Assembly (NCBI RefSeq): GCF_005233835.1 | Contig: NZ_SZQA01000041.1 | Span: 1 to 64,000, forward strand | Length of the DNA: 64,000 nucleotides | Reading direction: 5' to 3' | From: Herbidospora galbida | GTDB taxonomy: Bacteria > Actinomycetota > Actinomycetes > Streptosporangiales > Streptosporangiaceae | Part shown: one piece after another, positions 1-10,722 of the stretch | How positions within the stretch are numbered: the first letter of the stretch is position 1 | Layout: each line of letters starts with the position of its first letter | Notes under the pieces: generated by a model | Told to the model about the DNA's origin: nothing | Database searches by the model: none | The model's input: only the letters and a program-made list of their open reading frames with translations | Made by a program: the position numbers and the translations under genes

Positions 1-441
1 CGCGTCGGCCGCCCGGAACACCGGCGGCATCGCGGCGGCCAGTTCGGCGGCCCGGCCCGCGTCGGCGCCGGTCAGCACCGGCCGCCAGCGGGCCTCGCGC
101 CCCACCAGGCCAGGCAGCACCCGGCCGCGTCTGACCAGGTCACGCGCGAAGTCGTCGAGGGCGGCGAGGAAGCGTACCGAACCCGAAGGCTCCTCCAGCT
201 CGGGCAGGTCGCCCGGGAAGACCACCGGCAGGGACCACTCGCGCAGGTGGGTCGCCGTGGTGAACGACGAGTGGACCGGCCCGTCGGCGTCGGACGGCAG
301 CCGCAGCACGACCTCCTCGGGCCGGCCGTCGAGCTCCTCCGGCGGCCCCGCGAAGGGATGGTGTTCCGACGTCGCGGGGCATGGCGAACCTTCCGCCCAG
401 AATCCGGCCCGCCCTCCGGCCCAGACCGCGTGCACTGGCAT
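1..441 (-). CDS. SNF2-family DEAD/DEAH helicase, N-terminal part (cut by window edge)
   Basis: An open frame runs from an ATG at 441 down to base 1 without a stop (147 codons). It starts MPVHAVWAGGRAGFWAEG and continues with HPFAGPPEEL, then a stretch resembling FLAALDDFARDLVRRGRVLPGL and WRPVLTGADAGRAAELAAAMPP. This is the N-terminal layout I know from long actinobacterial SNF2-type helicases, which carry an unnamed N-terminal region and a SNF2-associated domain before the two helicase lobes. The ATPase motifs would lie outside the window, so the helicase call rests on the N-terminus only. Such proteins are ATP-driven DNA translocases of unsettled role. It diverges from the gene at 529, with an inverted repeat in between. 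Confidence 0.72.
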   Translation of the reverse strand, partial: MPVHAVWAGGRAGFWAEGSPCPATSEHHPFAGPPEELDGRPEEVVLRLPSDADGPVHSSFTTATHLREWSLPVVFPGDLPELEEPSGSVRFLAALDDFARDLVRRGRVLPGLVGREARWRPVLTGADAGRAAELAAAMPPVFRAADA

Positions 442-470
442 CCCGACAAGCTACCCCCGTTTTTGTCGGG
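442..470. promoter_or_regulatory. Inverted repeat upstream of the helicase gene
   Basis: CCCGACAA at 442-449 and TTGTCGGG at 463-470 form a perfect 8-bp inverted repeat with a 13-base spacer, directly against the helicase start codon and inside the 87-bp gap to the divergent gene at 529. It could be an operator for one or both genes, or a stem in the 5' UTR of the helicase. No regulator for it is identified. Confidence 0.4.
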
Positions 471-528
471 CGCCGTTGCTTGAATGAGGGCCTACACGTG
501 ATCTTCCCTACGAGGACGGTGTCCCCCC

Positions 529-921
529 ATGGCATTGGTGACGTTCCGCGACGAGACCGCGACCGGCCGCGCGCTGGCCGAGTTCTCCCTGCCCGACCTG
601 CCCGAACGCATCTCGGCGCGGGAGCTCGTCCGGCTGCGGGTGCGCGAGGAGGTGGCCCGCCACAACGCCTCCCCCTCCCACCACTACCGGGGCCTGGTGC
701 GGCCGACCGACGCCGAGGCCGACCTCAACGGCTACCGCATGCGCACGGCCCGCACGCTCGACTGGGAGAAGCAGGCCGACGCGGCCGAGGCGGCGTTCCA
801 GCGCAACGGCTTCCTGCTGCTGATCGGCGACCGCCAGATCCTCGACCTCGACGTCGAGATCGACCTGCTGGTCGACCCGGTCGTCTCGTTCGTCAAGCTG
901 GTCCCGCTGGTGGGCGGCTGA
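529..921 (+). CDS. Conserved hypothetical protein upstream of DUF4132 genes
   Basis: 130 aa, soluble, acidic, without signal peptide or membrane segment. It begins MALVTFRDETATGRALAEF. The N-terminal half is rich in charged residues (ELVRLRVREEVARHN) and the C-terminal half is hydrophobic beta-like (NGFLLLIGDRQILDLDVEID, then DPVVSFVKLVPLVGG). I recognise no enzyme motif. Its stop is one base before the ATG of the first DUF4132 gene, so the three genes 529-5337 are almost certainly one transcription unit and probably act together. An accessory or partner role to the DUF4132 proteins is inference from position alone. Confidence 0.72.
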   Translation: MALVTFRDETATGRALAEFSLPDLPERISARELVRLRVREEVARHNASPSHHYRGLVRPTDAEADLNGYRMRTARTLDWEKQADAAEAAFQRNGFLLLIGDRQILDLDVEIDLLVDPVVSFVKLVPLVGG

Positions 922-922
922 G

Positions 923-3295
923 ATGGGTGTGCTCGACGGCCTCCCGGCGGAGTCGCGCGGCTGGCTCGACGAGCTCGACCCCGAAACGCTGGAGGTGTTC
1001 GACCGCCTCGACGGCGTCGTCACGCCGCGCGGTCCCTACGGCTATATCGACAACCCGCTCTTCAAGGAGCTGTCCGGCGGGTGGGGCGAGGCCGAGTGGC
1101 GGGCGACGGCGCTCTGGGCGCAGTTGCTCACGCTGAACGGCGACGTCTTCGACTGGCCGTTCCTCATCCAGGTCGCCAAGCGCAAGCTGAACTGGACGCC
1201 GCACCAGCGAGACCTGCTGTGGCGGACCACCGGCACCGCCTCGGTGCGCTACGCCGACACCGTCCTCGAGATCCCCGTCTCCGCCGTCCGGGGGCTGCCG
1301 GTCGCCGAGCGCGAACCCCTGGTGCCCAGCATGACGCGGGCGCGCCGGGAGATGGACAAGCTCCCGCACGCCGTCGCTGCGCCGGTCGTGCGTCGGCTCG
1401 ACGACCTCCTCGCCGAGCACCTGGCCGGTGAGCCCGCCGCGGCGGTGCACTGCCTGCTGCCCTCGGATGACGCCTTCGCCGAGCTGCTGCACGAGGAATA
1501 CGGCGAGCGTCTGGGCCACGTCCTTCCGATGGTGCGCCACTGGGCCACCGCGATCGCGGCCAACCCGTCGGCGCGGTGGACGAAGGTCGCCGCCGAACGG
1601 CTCACCCCCGAGGCGGTCGAGCTGATCCGGGAGATCCTGGGTCGCGTACCGGCCTACCGGGAGAAGCCGCGGCACAACGGTTACGTCGAGGTCGTCGTCT
1701 ACATGGAGCCCCGCACCGCCGACCTCCTGCGCGGCATGATCTGGACCTGCTCGGTCATCGACGAGCCCTGGGTGACCGGTCTGCTGGGTGACGTCGCCCT
1801 CGCCACCGGCACCGGGGTGGGCGGCTCCGGTCCCAATTCGCGCAACGAGCGGGTGGCCAACGCCGCCCTGGGCGTGCTCGACCGGCGCGGCGGGCTCGAC
1901 GTCGTTCCCCAGCTCGCCAGGGTGCAGGCGAAGGTCCGTAAGAAGAGCATCCTGACGAAGGTCGCCGCGATCCTGGTGTCGATCGGCGCCCGGGAGGGCC
2001 TGTCGCCCGACCAGTTGCTCGAACGCACCGTGCCCGCCTTCGGCCTGGGCTTCGACGGCACCCGCACCGACGGCGGACTGACCCTGTCGGTGACGGGCGC
2101 GATCACCTACGACGGCCGCAAGACCATCCCCAAGAGCGTCGACCGCGCGCTGCTGGCGAAGTTCCGCGCCGCCGCCGCCGAGCTCAAGAAGGCGCTCCCC
2201 GCCGAGCGGTTCCGTGTCGAACGCGCGCTGGCCGCCGAGCGCGTGTGGCGCTGGCGCGACGCCTGCGCCCTCTACCTCGACCACCCCGTCACGGGCGGCT
2301 ACGCCCGCACCCTCATCTGGGAGGTCGTCCAAGGCCCGGCCGGGCTGCCGGCGCGGGTCGAGGGCGAACGGTGGGAGCTGACCGATCCGGTCGGGAGACG
2401 CGTCGGGGTCGACCCGGAGACCCCGGTCCGGTTGTGGCATCCGCTCCGCCACACCGCCGACGAGGTTCGGCGGTGGCGTGACCACCTGCTCGACGCCGGG
2501 CTCCGGCAGCCGTTCAAGCAGGTGTTCCGCGAGGTCTACCTGCTGACCCCGGCCGAAGAGGAGACCCGCGACCACTCGCGCCGGTTCGCCGACCACCGGC
2601 TCCGCTACGGCCAGGCCAAGGCACTGCTCACCGAGCGGGGCTGGACCGGCATGTCACTGGGTCACTGGGACGCCGCGGGCGGTTCTGACCAGTGCACCGC
2701 GACCAAAGGGCTGCCCGGCGGCCTGACCGTGGCCTGGGACTTCTGGGCCGACGTCCACGCCGACGACCACACGGGTACGGTCGCCGTCTGCGTGAGCGGT
2801 GACGTGCGCTTCCACGACGAGCGCGGCGGCCGTGTCGCGCTGGCGGAGGTGCCGCCGCTGCTGTTGTCGGAGGCGCTGCGCGACGCCGACCTGGCCGTCG
2901 GAGTCACCTCGACCGGGCTCGATCCGGAGGGCGACGGCGACTACTGGCGGTCCTACGGCTTCGGCGACCTCACCGAGAGCGCGAAGACCCGGCGCGACGC
3001 CCTGACCCGGCTGCTGCCCCGCCTGGCCATCGCCGACCGGTGCGCCCTGACCGACCGGTTCCTGGTGGTCCGGGGCGAGTTGCGGACGTACAAGATCCAT
3101 CTAGGCTCGGGCAACATCCTGATGGAGCCCAACGACGCCTACCTGTGCATCGTGCCGACCGGCGGCGGCGACCGGGTCTTCCTGCCCTTCGAGGAGGACG
3201 GCGGCATGTTGTCGGTCGTGCTGTCCAAGGCGTTCCTCCTGGCCGCCGACGCCGAGATCACCGATCCGTCCATCACCCACCAGATCCTGAGATGA
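923..3295 (+). CDS. DUF4132 domain-containing protein (first of tandem pair)
   Basis: 790 aa cytoplasmic protein. The C-terminal part carries the DUF4132 signature, with QPFKQVFREVYLLTPAEE near residue 527 and TYKIHLGSGNILMEPNDAY near residue 722. The long N-terminal part is helical and has no motif I can name. DUF4132 is known from E. coli YehI/MolR-type proteins and is frequent in multiple copies in actinomycetes; its biochemical role is unknown. The ATG lies one base after the stop of the small gene before it, and the stop overlaps the next ATG (ATGA), so translation is probably coupled. The next gene is a shorter paralogue sharing both motifs, implying an old duplication. Confidence 0.88.
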   Translation: MGVLDGLPAESRGWLDELDPETLEVFDRLDGVVTPRGPYGYIDNPLFKELSGGWGEAEWRATALWAQLLTLNGDVFDWPFLIQVAKRKLNWTPHQRDLLWRTTGTASVRYADTVLEIPVSAVRGLPVAEREPLVPSMTRARREMDKLPHAVAAPVVRRLDDLLAEHLAGEPAAAVHCLLPSDDAFAELLHEEYGERLGHVLPMVRHWATAIAANPSARWTKVAAERLTPEAVELIREILGRVPAYREKPRHNGYVEVVVYMEPRTADLLRGMIWTCSVIDEPWVTGLLGDVALATGTGVGGSGPNSRNERVANAALGVLDRRGGLDVVPQLARVQAKVRKKSILTKVAAILVSIGAREGLSPDQLLERTVPAFGLGFDGTRTDGGLTLSVTGAITYDGRKTIPKSVDRALLAKFRAAAAELKKALPAERFRVERALAAERVWRWRDACALYLDHPVTGGYARTLIWEVVQGPAGLPARVEGERWELTDPVGRRVGVDPETPVRLWHPLRHTADEVRRWRDHLLDAGLRQPFKQVFREVYLLTPAEEETRDHSRRFADHRLRYGQAKALLTERGWTGMSLGHWDAAGGSDQCTATKGLPGGLTVAWDFWADVHADDHTGTVAVCVSGDVRFHDERGGRVALAEVPPLLLSEALRDADLAVGVTSTGLDPEGDGDYWRSYGFGDLTESAKTRRDALTRLLPRLAIADRCALTDRFLVVRGELRTYKIHLGSGNILMEPNDAYLCIVPTGGGDRVFLPFEEDGGMLSVVLSKAFLLAADAEITDPSITHQILR

Positions 3296-5337
3296 TCCCC
3301 ATGACCTACACCGAACTGTCCGCGCTCGCGCGGCGCCTCTACCACGTGCTCAACGGAACCGCCCGCGACACGGGCACCCTGGCCGGGGCGAACATCCCCG
3401 ACCTGCGGGTGATGGCGCCCTCGGCCCGTGAGCTGGTCGACAACGCGACGAACGACCGTCATCCCCGCATGGGGACGTGGCCCACCGTGGTCGCGGCCGG
3501 GATCGCGGGCATGGACGCCGAGCTGGCGGCCTGGCTCGCCGAGCGGCAGGGCGCCGTCGCGGTCGCCGAGCAGGCGGTGGTCTTCGGCTGGGACGTCGGA
3601 CGGCGGGCGCGCTTCAGCGAGCTGCTGCGGAGCGTGGCCGAAACCCTGCCCCGCACGCCGATGCCCGCCGGCGGGCTCGACTGGCTGGCGGAGCAGCCCG
3701 GTTACCTCGGCTTCGCCCGCGCCGCGCTGGAGTCGGCCGAGGCCAGGGTCGGCGCGTTACAGGCGGGCGAGATCCCGTACACGACCAGGCTCTTCGACGA
3801 CCCGGAGGTCATGGCGCTCGGCCGGGCCGTCCGGCTGGCGCTCCATCGCGACGAGACGTGGCTGCCCGGCCTGCTCGACCGTCTCGTACGCGGCATCGCG
3901 GTCGCCCCCACCGCGGCCAAGACCCTGCCCTCCCAGGCGCTGCTCTACGAGATCGCCCGCGCGACCGAAGACTTCCCGACCCCCGAGGCGATCTCCGCGC
4001 TGCGCACCGCCGCTCGCATCACCCGGCACGCGGGGGTGCCCAAGGAGCTCGCCAAGAAGTTCAAGCGCATCGAGCCCGCCCTCGCCGAGCGGCTCGACGT
4101 CGCGTTCCGGATGCCCGACGGCCGGCTCCGCGAGACGTTCGGCGAGCACACCGCGGTCATCTCCACCGATGGTGCCGTCGAGCTGTCGTGGTGGCACGGC
4201 GACCGGAGGCTCAAGTCGGTGCCGGCGGCGGTCCGGCGCGATCACCCCGACGACGTCAAGAGGCTGAAAGACCTGGCCAGGCAGGCCGCTCAGCAGCAGG
4301 TCACGCTGGCCAGGGCGCTGGAGGCCGGATACACGAGCCAGACCCCGCCGCCCTACCGCCAGCTGGAGGGCAACCCGGTCACCGACCGCCTGATCTGGGA
4401 GTTCGAGGTCGCGCCCGGCGTCTGGCAGGCGCAGCTCGGGCTGACGGTGCCCGACGTGCCGGTCCGGCTGTGGCATCCGGCGCGGGCCTCGGTCGAGGAG
4501 GTGCGGGCCTGGCGGGAGGTCGTCCAGGACAAGGAGATCCGGCAGCCGTTCAAGCAGGCGTTCCGCGAGGTCTACCTGCTGACCCCCGCCGAGGAGGCGA
4601 CGCGGGTCTACTCCGGCCGGTTCGAGAACCACATCGTCCACTACTCGCAGATCCGCGCGCTGTTCAAAGACCGCGGCTGGACCTCCCGCTACATGGGCTT
4701 CTGGGACGGCGGACACGACGACGGGGAGGCCCGGCGCGTGCTGGCGGGCGGCCAGTGGCGGGCCACCCTGAGCCACCACCTCTACGAGGAGGGCTACGCC
4801 CAGACCTCTGTCGTCCGCTTCCACCGGCGGGCCGGGAGCTCGTGGGAGGAGGCGCCGCTGACGGAGGTCCCGCCGCTGGTCTTCAGCGAGGCGATGCGCG
4901 ACGCCGACCTGTTCGTCGGGGTCAGCTCGATCATGTCCGAGCCCGAGTGGGCCGAGCGGGAACAGGGGGAGCTGCGCCACTACTGGGAGACCAACTCCTT
5001 CGCCGAGCTGTCGTCGTCGGCCGAGGTGCGCCGCGACGCCCTGGCCCGCCTGCTGCCCCGCCTCACCATCGCCGACCGCTGCACCCTGGCGGGCCGCTTC
5101 CTGGTCGTCCGGGGCGACCTGCGCACCTACAAGATTCACCTGGGCTCGGCGAACATCCTGATGGAGCCCAACGACGCCTACCTGTGCATCGTCGCCAAGA
5201 CCACCGCGTCAGGGGGCCTGTTCCTCCCGTTCGAGGAGGACGGCCGCCTGTCGCTGATCCTCAGCAAGGCCTTCCTGCTCGCCGACGACACCGCCATCAC
5301 CGACCCGAGCATCACGCGCCAGATCACGGCGGCCTAG
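3292..5337 (+). CDS. DUF4132 domain-containing protein (second of tandem pair)
   Basis: 681 aa. The start is the ATG at 3292, inside the ATGA overlap with the upstream stop; a second ATG at 3301 (MTYTEL) is possible. It shares with its neighbour the motifs QPFKQAFREVYLLTPAEE (near residue 417) and TYKIHLGSANILMEPNDAY (near residue 612), and the ending ITDPSIT-x-QI, but is about 110 residues shorter at the N-terminus. No transmembrane segment or signal peptide. Two non-identical DUF4132 paralogues in one operon could form a heteromeric complex or reflect neofunctionalisation; this is inference. The stop codon overlaps the stop of a possible small membrane ORF on the other strand. Confidence 0.86.
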   Translation: MIPMTYTELSALARRLYHVLNGTARDTGTLAGANIPDLRVMAPSARELVDNATNDRHPRMGTWPTVVAAGIAGMDAELAAWLAERQGAVAVAEQAVVFGWDVGRRARFSELLRSVAETLPRTPMPAGGLDWLAEQPGYLGFARAALESAEARVGALQAGEIPYTTRLFDDPEVMALGRAVRLALHRDETWLPGLLDRLVRGIAVAPTAAKTLPSQALLYEIARATEDFPTPEAISALRTAARITRHAGVPKELAKKFKRIEPALAERLDVAFRMPDGRLRETFGEHTAVISTDGAVELSWWHGDRRLKSVPAAVRRDHPDDVKRLKDLARQAAQQQVTLARALEAGYTSQTPPPYRQLEGNPVTDRLIWEFEVAPGVWQAQLGLTVPDVPVRLWHPARASVEEVRAWREVVQDKEIRQPFKQAFREVYLLTPAEEATRVYSGRFENHIVHYSQIRALFKDRGWTSRYMGFWDGGHDDGEARRVLAGGQWRATLSHHLYEEGYAQTSVVRFHRRAGSSWEEAPLTEVPPLVFSEAMRDADLFVGVSSIMSEPEWAEREQGELRHYWETNSFAELSSSAEVRRDALARLLPRLTIADRCTLAGRFLVVRGDLRTYKIHLGSANILMEPNDAYLCIVAKTTASGGLFLPFEEDGRLSLILSKAFLLADDTAITDPSITRQITAA

Positions 5338-5432
5338 AGGAACGAGGCGACCAGGTTCACGGCCGACAACAGCGCCGCGCCGGCGAGGCTGACGACCAGG
5401 ACGAGACAGACGGCTTTCACCCAGGGCTTCAC
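5334..5432 (-). CDS. Possible small single-span membrane protein (32 aa)
   Basis: A GTG at 5432 opens a 33-codon frame: a short positive head (VKPWVK) followed by an unbroken hydrophobic stretch (AVCLVLVVSLAGAALLSA, then VNLVASFL) and TAG. That is the composition of a one-helix membrane peptide, not of a random antisense frame. Its stop overlaps the DUF4132 stop tail to tail. The Shine-Dalgarno is weak, and an in-frame GTG four codons later is an alternative start. Function unknown. Confidence 0.38.
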   Translation of the reverse strand: MKPWVKAVCLVLVVSLAGAALLSAVNLVASFL

Positions 5433-5512
5433 CCGGCCATGGTCGGGTGCGGCAGGCCGTAAATCAAATCGCGCCGCCTGCTCGCGTGGTGCAGGCCCAT
5501 GTCACGGAGCGG

Positions 5513-5980
5513 TCAGGGCCTCGCGGTCCGCCCGCGCAGGCGGTCGGCGTGCCGTGCCTGGTTGTCCAGCGCGCGGCGCAGGAAGGTCTCAATGAGTTCG
5601 AGTTCGGTGACGCTGAACCGGAGCAGTTCGGCCCGGGCGTCGTCGGCGATCGGCCCCCAGATCTCCTGAACGGCGCTCCGGCCCGGCGCGGTCAGCCGCA
5701 CCAGAACCCGGCGCCGGTCGGCCGTGTCACGGACCCGCTCGACCAGGCCGGTCCGCTCCAGCCGGTCGATGGCGGTGGTGGCGGCGCCTCCGGTGAGCCC
5801 GGCGGCGGCCGCCAGCTCGCTCGCGGTGAGCGGGCCGCGTGCGGTCAGCCGGCTCAGGCACCTCAGGTCGGTGCGGTTGACGCCGAGGCGCCGGCCTGCG
5901 AGTTCGTCGATGAGGTCGGTGGCATCCTGCAGCTCCTGAACGGCCCTGGCCACGGCCTGGACCCTGAATTCCTTTGACAA
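5513..5980 (-). CDS. MarR-family transcriptional regulator
   Basis: 155 aa winged-helix repressor-type protein. The recognition region is TASELAAAAGLTGGAATTAIDRLERTGLVERV, followed by the wing DTADRRRVLVRLT, typical of MarR proteins, which bind DNA as dimers and respond to small ligands. The start is TTG at 5980: AAAGG lies five bases upstream and the reading gives MSKEFRVQAV; no ATG is available nearby. It diverges from the GNAT gene at 6043, and inverted repeats occupy its own leader, suggesting autoregulation and control of the acetyltransferase. Ligand unknown. Confidence 0.88.
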   Translation of the reverse strand: MSKEFRVQAVARAVQELQDATDLIDELAGRRLGVNRTDLRCLSRLTARGPLTASELAAAAGLTGGAATTAIDRLERTGLVERVRDTADRRRVLVRLTAPGRSAVQEIWGPIADDARAELLRFSVTELELIETFLRRALDNQARHADRLRGRTARP

Positions 5981-6007
5981 TCTAACCTTTAGAAAGTTGA
6001 ATCAACT
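5981..6007. promoter_or_regulatory. Candidate MarR operator
   Basis: Two adjacent perfect inverted repeats: TCTAA-CCT-TTAGA (5981-5993) and AGTTGA-A-TCAACT (5995-6007). Together they cover the ribosome-binding site of the TTG-started marR gene and part of the 62-bp gap to the divergent acetyltransferase. Position and symmetry fit an autoregulatory MarR site. A further TCTAA lies near 6020. Confidence 0.5.
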
Positions 6008-6042
6008 GGGTGATCTGAAGTCTAACTCTCCCGGAGGGCACG

Positions 6043-6573
6043 ATGCCAGGACTGAGACCGGCCACGGCCGACGACGTCACCGCCCTGCTGACGCTGATGG
6101 ACTCCGTCCACGCGTGGCTCCTCGCCCGAGGCCGGCCGGGGCAGTGGGGCACGGTGCCGTTCTCCCGCATCCCCGGCTTCCCCGACCGGATCGCCGACTG
6201 GACCCGCCAGAACGTCATCACCCTGGCCGAACGAGACGGCCGCTGCGTCGGCATGCTGGCCGCCGCCCCGGTGATCCCGCCGAGGATCCCCGCCGGCGCG
6301 GTGCCCGACGGATCGATGTTCATCCACACCGTGATGACCGACCGAGGCCCCGCCGGGCGCGGCGTCGGCGCGGCCCTGCTGCACGAGGCCGAGCGCCTCG
6401 CCCGGGTTCACGGCGCGCCCGCGCTGGCCCTGGACCACTGGGCCGGCAGTCCGGAACTGGGCCGCCTCTACGAGGAACACGGTTACGGCACGGTCGCCGA
6501 GTACACCGAGGAACAAGCCGGCGGGCCCACCCGCAACGTGGTACGCGTCCGCCCCCTGCCCGCCCCCGGCTGA
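6043..6573 (+). CDS. GNAT-family N-acetyltransferase
   Basis: 176 aa. The acetyl-CoA pyrophosphate loop is visible as RGPAGRGVGAALLHEAERLA (motif A, around residue 105), preceded by the strand SMFIHTVMTD. The substrate is not predictable; GNATs acetylate amines on small molecules, antibiotics or proteins. An SD (CCGGAGGG) lies just upstream of the ATG. Divergence from a MarR regulator suggests an inducible detoxification pair, which is inference from layout. Confidence 0.85.
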   Translation: MPGLRPATADDVTALLTLMDSVHAWLLARGRPGQWGTVPFSRIPGFPDRIADWTRQNVITLAERDGRCVGMLAAAPVIPPRIPAGAVPDGSMFIHTVMTDRGPAGRGVGAALLHEAERLARVHGAPALALDHWAGSPELGRLYEEHGYGTVAEYTEEQAGGPTRNVVRVRPLPAPG

Positions 6574-6591
6574 GCGAGCCGGGCTGCCCGA

Positions 6592-7290
6592 TCACCCCAG
6601 CAGCAGCCGGACGAGCTCGCCGATGCCCAGGGCGGCGCCCACCGACACGATGGCCAGCAGAATCGAATAGAGGCAGCCGGTGCTGCCGCTGATCGGCTTG
6701 CTGTGGGCCGCCCCCTCACCGGGCCCCCGCCACAGCGGCCTCGGCTCCAGCACCAGGAACAGCAGCGCGCCGATCTCCCCGATGGTGAACAGCCAGAACC
6801 ACGCCCACCGGTTGCCCAGCCTCGGCCGCGATCCCAGCATCATCAGGAAGGTGACGACCCAGGCGGTCGCCAGCCACCACAGGTTCGTGCCGCCGGGGAA
6901 CCGGAACGGCCATGAGGGCGGGATGGAGCCGCTACTCCGATCGTTGAGACGCACGATCGACGGCGAGACCGGGTTGCGCGAGGCGTCGGCGTTGAGCCGC
7001 TTGATCGTGTACGGCCCCTTGGCGTCCCGCAGCCCGTCGCTCCGCACCTCGTGCCAGACCAGTGGTGACTCCGACCACATGAGCAGGGACATCTGGCCGC
7101 CGTCACCCTGCCACGTCACCCGGTCGACCTCGCCGGCCGAAAGCGCGAACCGGAACTGGTCGAGCGTGCGGATCGACGGCCGGAATGTGGCGCTGACCAG
7201 AACGGCCCCACCGACCATGACGACCAGCAGCACGATGCGCACCGCGAAATGGAACCAGTGCAGAAAACGCCGGGCTGAATCCGATTCCAC
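6592..7290 (-). CDS. Hypothetical membrane protein (four predicted helices)
   Basis: 232 aa from a GTG at 7290. Helix 1 is near the N-terminus (VRIVLLVVMVGGAVLVSA), then an extracellular-type domain of about 100 residues with Trp-rich strands (GEVDRVTWQGD, ESPLVWHEV), then three C-terminal helices (TNLWWLATAWVVTFLMML; WAWFWLFTIGEIGALLFLVL; YSILLAIVSVGAALGIGELV). I recognise no family. A second membrane protein of unknown function follows in the same orientation upstream (7347-7949), 56 bp away, so the two may form a unit. Confidence 0.65.
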   Translation of the reverse strand: MESDSARRFLHWFHFAVRIVLLVVMVGGAVLVSATFRPSIRTLDQFRFALSAGEVDRVTWQGDGGQMSLLMWSESPLVWHEVRSDGLRDAKGPYTIKRLNADASRNPVSPSIVRLNDRSSGSIPPSWPFRFPGGTNLWWLATAWVVTFLMMLGSRPRLGNRWAWFWLFTIGEIGALLFLVLEPRPLWRGPGEGAAHSKPISGSTGCLYSILLAIVSVGAALGIGELVRLLLG

Positions 7291-7346
7291 TCTTCGGTTC
7301 TACCGCGTCTGTTTCGGCGTGGATGTTCTCATCGCGCCAAGGAATG

Positions 7347-7949
7347 TCACCATCCGTCCCAGGTCTTGCACGACCACCACGGGCCGGACAGATGCCGGAA
7401 CGTCTCGCACCCGGAGTCGTCGGGCGGCTGAACTCCACCCGGAAGCCACAGGAAACCCCGTGACTGCGCGATCGGCGGATCGGTGACCATGATCTGGGCC
7501 CCGCCGGCGACGGGCTGCGCGCCGCCGACGTGGACGCCGCAGACGTAGTAGAGGCCGACCATTTCGCAGTCGTTCTTGGCGCCGTTGGCGACGATGTCGC
7601 GCGCGTACGCCTCCAGGCTGCTCTCCGACAACGCGAAACGCGCCTTGTAGGGAAGGTCGGACGCCATTCCCAGCAGGCAGACCGCGAAGACCACCAGCAC
7701 CAGCAGCGACGGGACCGCCGAGGATCCGCCACCGGGCTTGGCCAGCACCAGCTTGACGACGAACGTCGGAAGAATGACGCACCAGGCCAGAAAGCCGAAG
7801 ACCAACGCCTCCGAATAGGGGTCGGGAACGGAGGTCAGGTAGAAAGCCATCAGCGTCACCAGGATCGTGCAGGAAAGAAACATCTTTCCCGGCGGCTCAC
7901 CCGTTCGCCATCCGGCGGGCGAAATCGCCTGATCGTTCAGATCGGTCAC
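7347..7949 (-). CDS. Hypothetical membrane protein
   Basis: About 200 aa. Three hydrophobic segments lie in the first half (MFLSCTILVTLMAFYLTS; ALVFGFLAWCVILPTFVVKL; PSLLVLVVFAVCLLGMAS), then a soluble domain with paired cysteines (NDCEMVGLYYVCGV; GCETF; WWSCKTW). The start is uncertain. I chose GTG 7949 (MTDLNDQAIS), because the longer ATG at 7994 sits only eight bases past a strong terminator hairpin of the upstream cellulase gene, leaving no room for a separate ribosome-binding site. A CATTCT box just before the GTG would allow a leaderless transcript. Family not recognised. Confidence 0.55.
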   Translation of the reverse strand: MTDLNDQAISPAGWRTGEPPGKMFLSCTILVTLMAFYLTSVPDPYSEALVFGFLAWCVILPTFVVKLVLAKPGGGSSAVPSLLVLVVFAVCLLGMASDLPYKARFALSESSLEAYARDIVANGAKNDCEMVGLYYVCGVHVGGAQPVAGGAQIMVTDPPIAQSRGFLWLPGGVQPPDDSGCETFRHLSGPWWSCKTWDGW

Positions 7950-8001
7950 GCGAGCAGAATGCCGTACCTCAAATCGGAGGTCCAGGAAACGCATGTGGAA
8001 A

Positions 8002-8033
8002 GCCCCGCCCCCCTGCGGAATGAGGGGCGGGGC
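8002..8033 (-). terminator. Terminator downstream of the GH9 cellulase gene
   Basis: GCCCCGCCCC (8002-8011) pairs perfectly with GGGGCGGGGC (8024-8033); read on the minus strand the stem is followed by TTTCC. It is the second of two hairpins after the GH9 stop. Confidence 0.65.
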
Positions 8034-8041
8034 CGTTGGTG

Positions 8042-8081
8042 GCCCGCCTCCCCCAGAGGGGTCCGTCTGGGGAAGGCGGGC
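8042..8081 (-). terminator. First hairpin of a tandem terminator after GH9
   Basis: A 16-bp stem (8042-8057 against 8066-8081) has one mismatch and an 8-base loop. It begins nine bases past the GH9 stop codon. With the hairpin at 8002-8033 it forms a two-stage terminator that insulates the membrane-protein genes from cellulase induction. Confidence 0.6.
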
Positions 8082-8089
8082 GGCTCGGG

Positions 8090-10558
<2,469 letters not shown>

Positions 10559-10636
10559 TCAAGCGGGCCTCGGCAGGCCGCTGACCTGCGGAATCGTCCT
10601 CTGAATGTTTCACATCGGGGGTCCCCGCAAAAAGGG

Positions 10637-10662
10637 GAGGAGCCCCCCGGAGGGGGCTCCTC
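10637..10662 (-). terminator. Rho-independent terminator after the GH48 gene
   Basis: GAGGAGCCCCC pairs with GGGGGCTCCTC (11 bp, loop CGGA on the plus strand). On the minus strand the stem is followed by CCCCTTTTTGC, so it terminates GH48 transcription before the GH9 operator. The two cellulase genes are therefore separately promoted. Confidence 0.85.
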
Positions 10663-10722
10663 ATGGTCGTTCTGTAGGGGCGTGACGGCGGGTCCGGCAC
10701 CGCCACGCCCCCGTCCGCGGGA

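Noticed and set aside
893-2596. Long antisense frames opposite the DUF4132 genes (and similar ones at 8036-10798, 10792-14052, 50-51.4 kb, 55952-57886)
   Set aside because: High-GC shadow frames: Arg/Gly/Val-rich, without domains or start signals, fully opposite genes with clear families.
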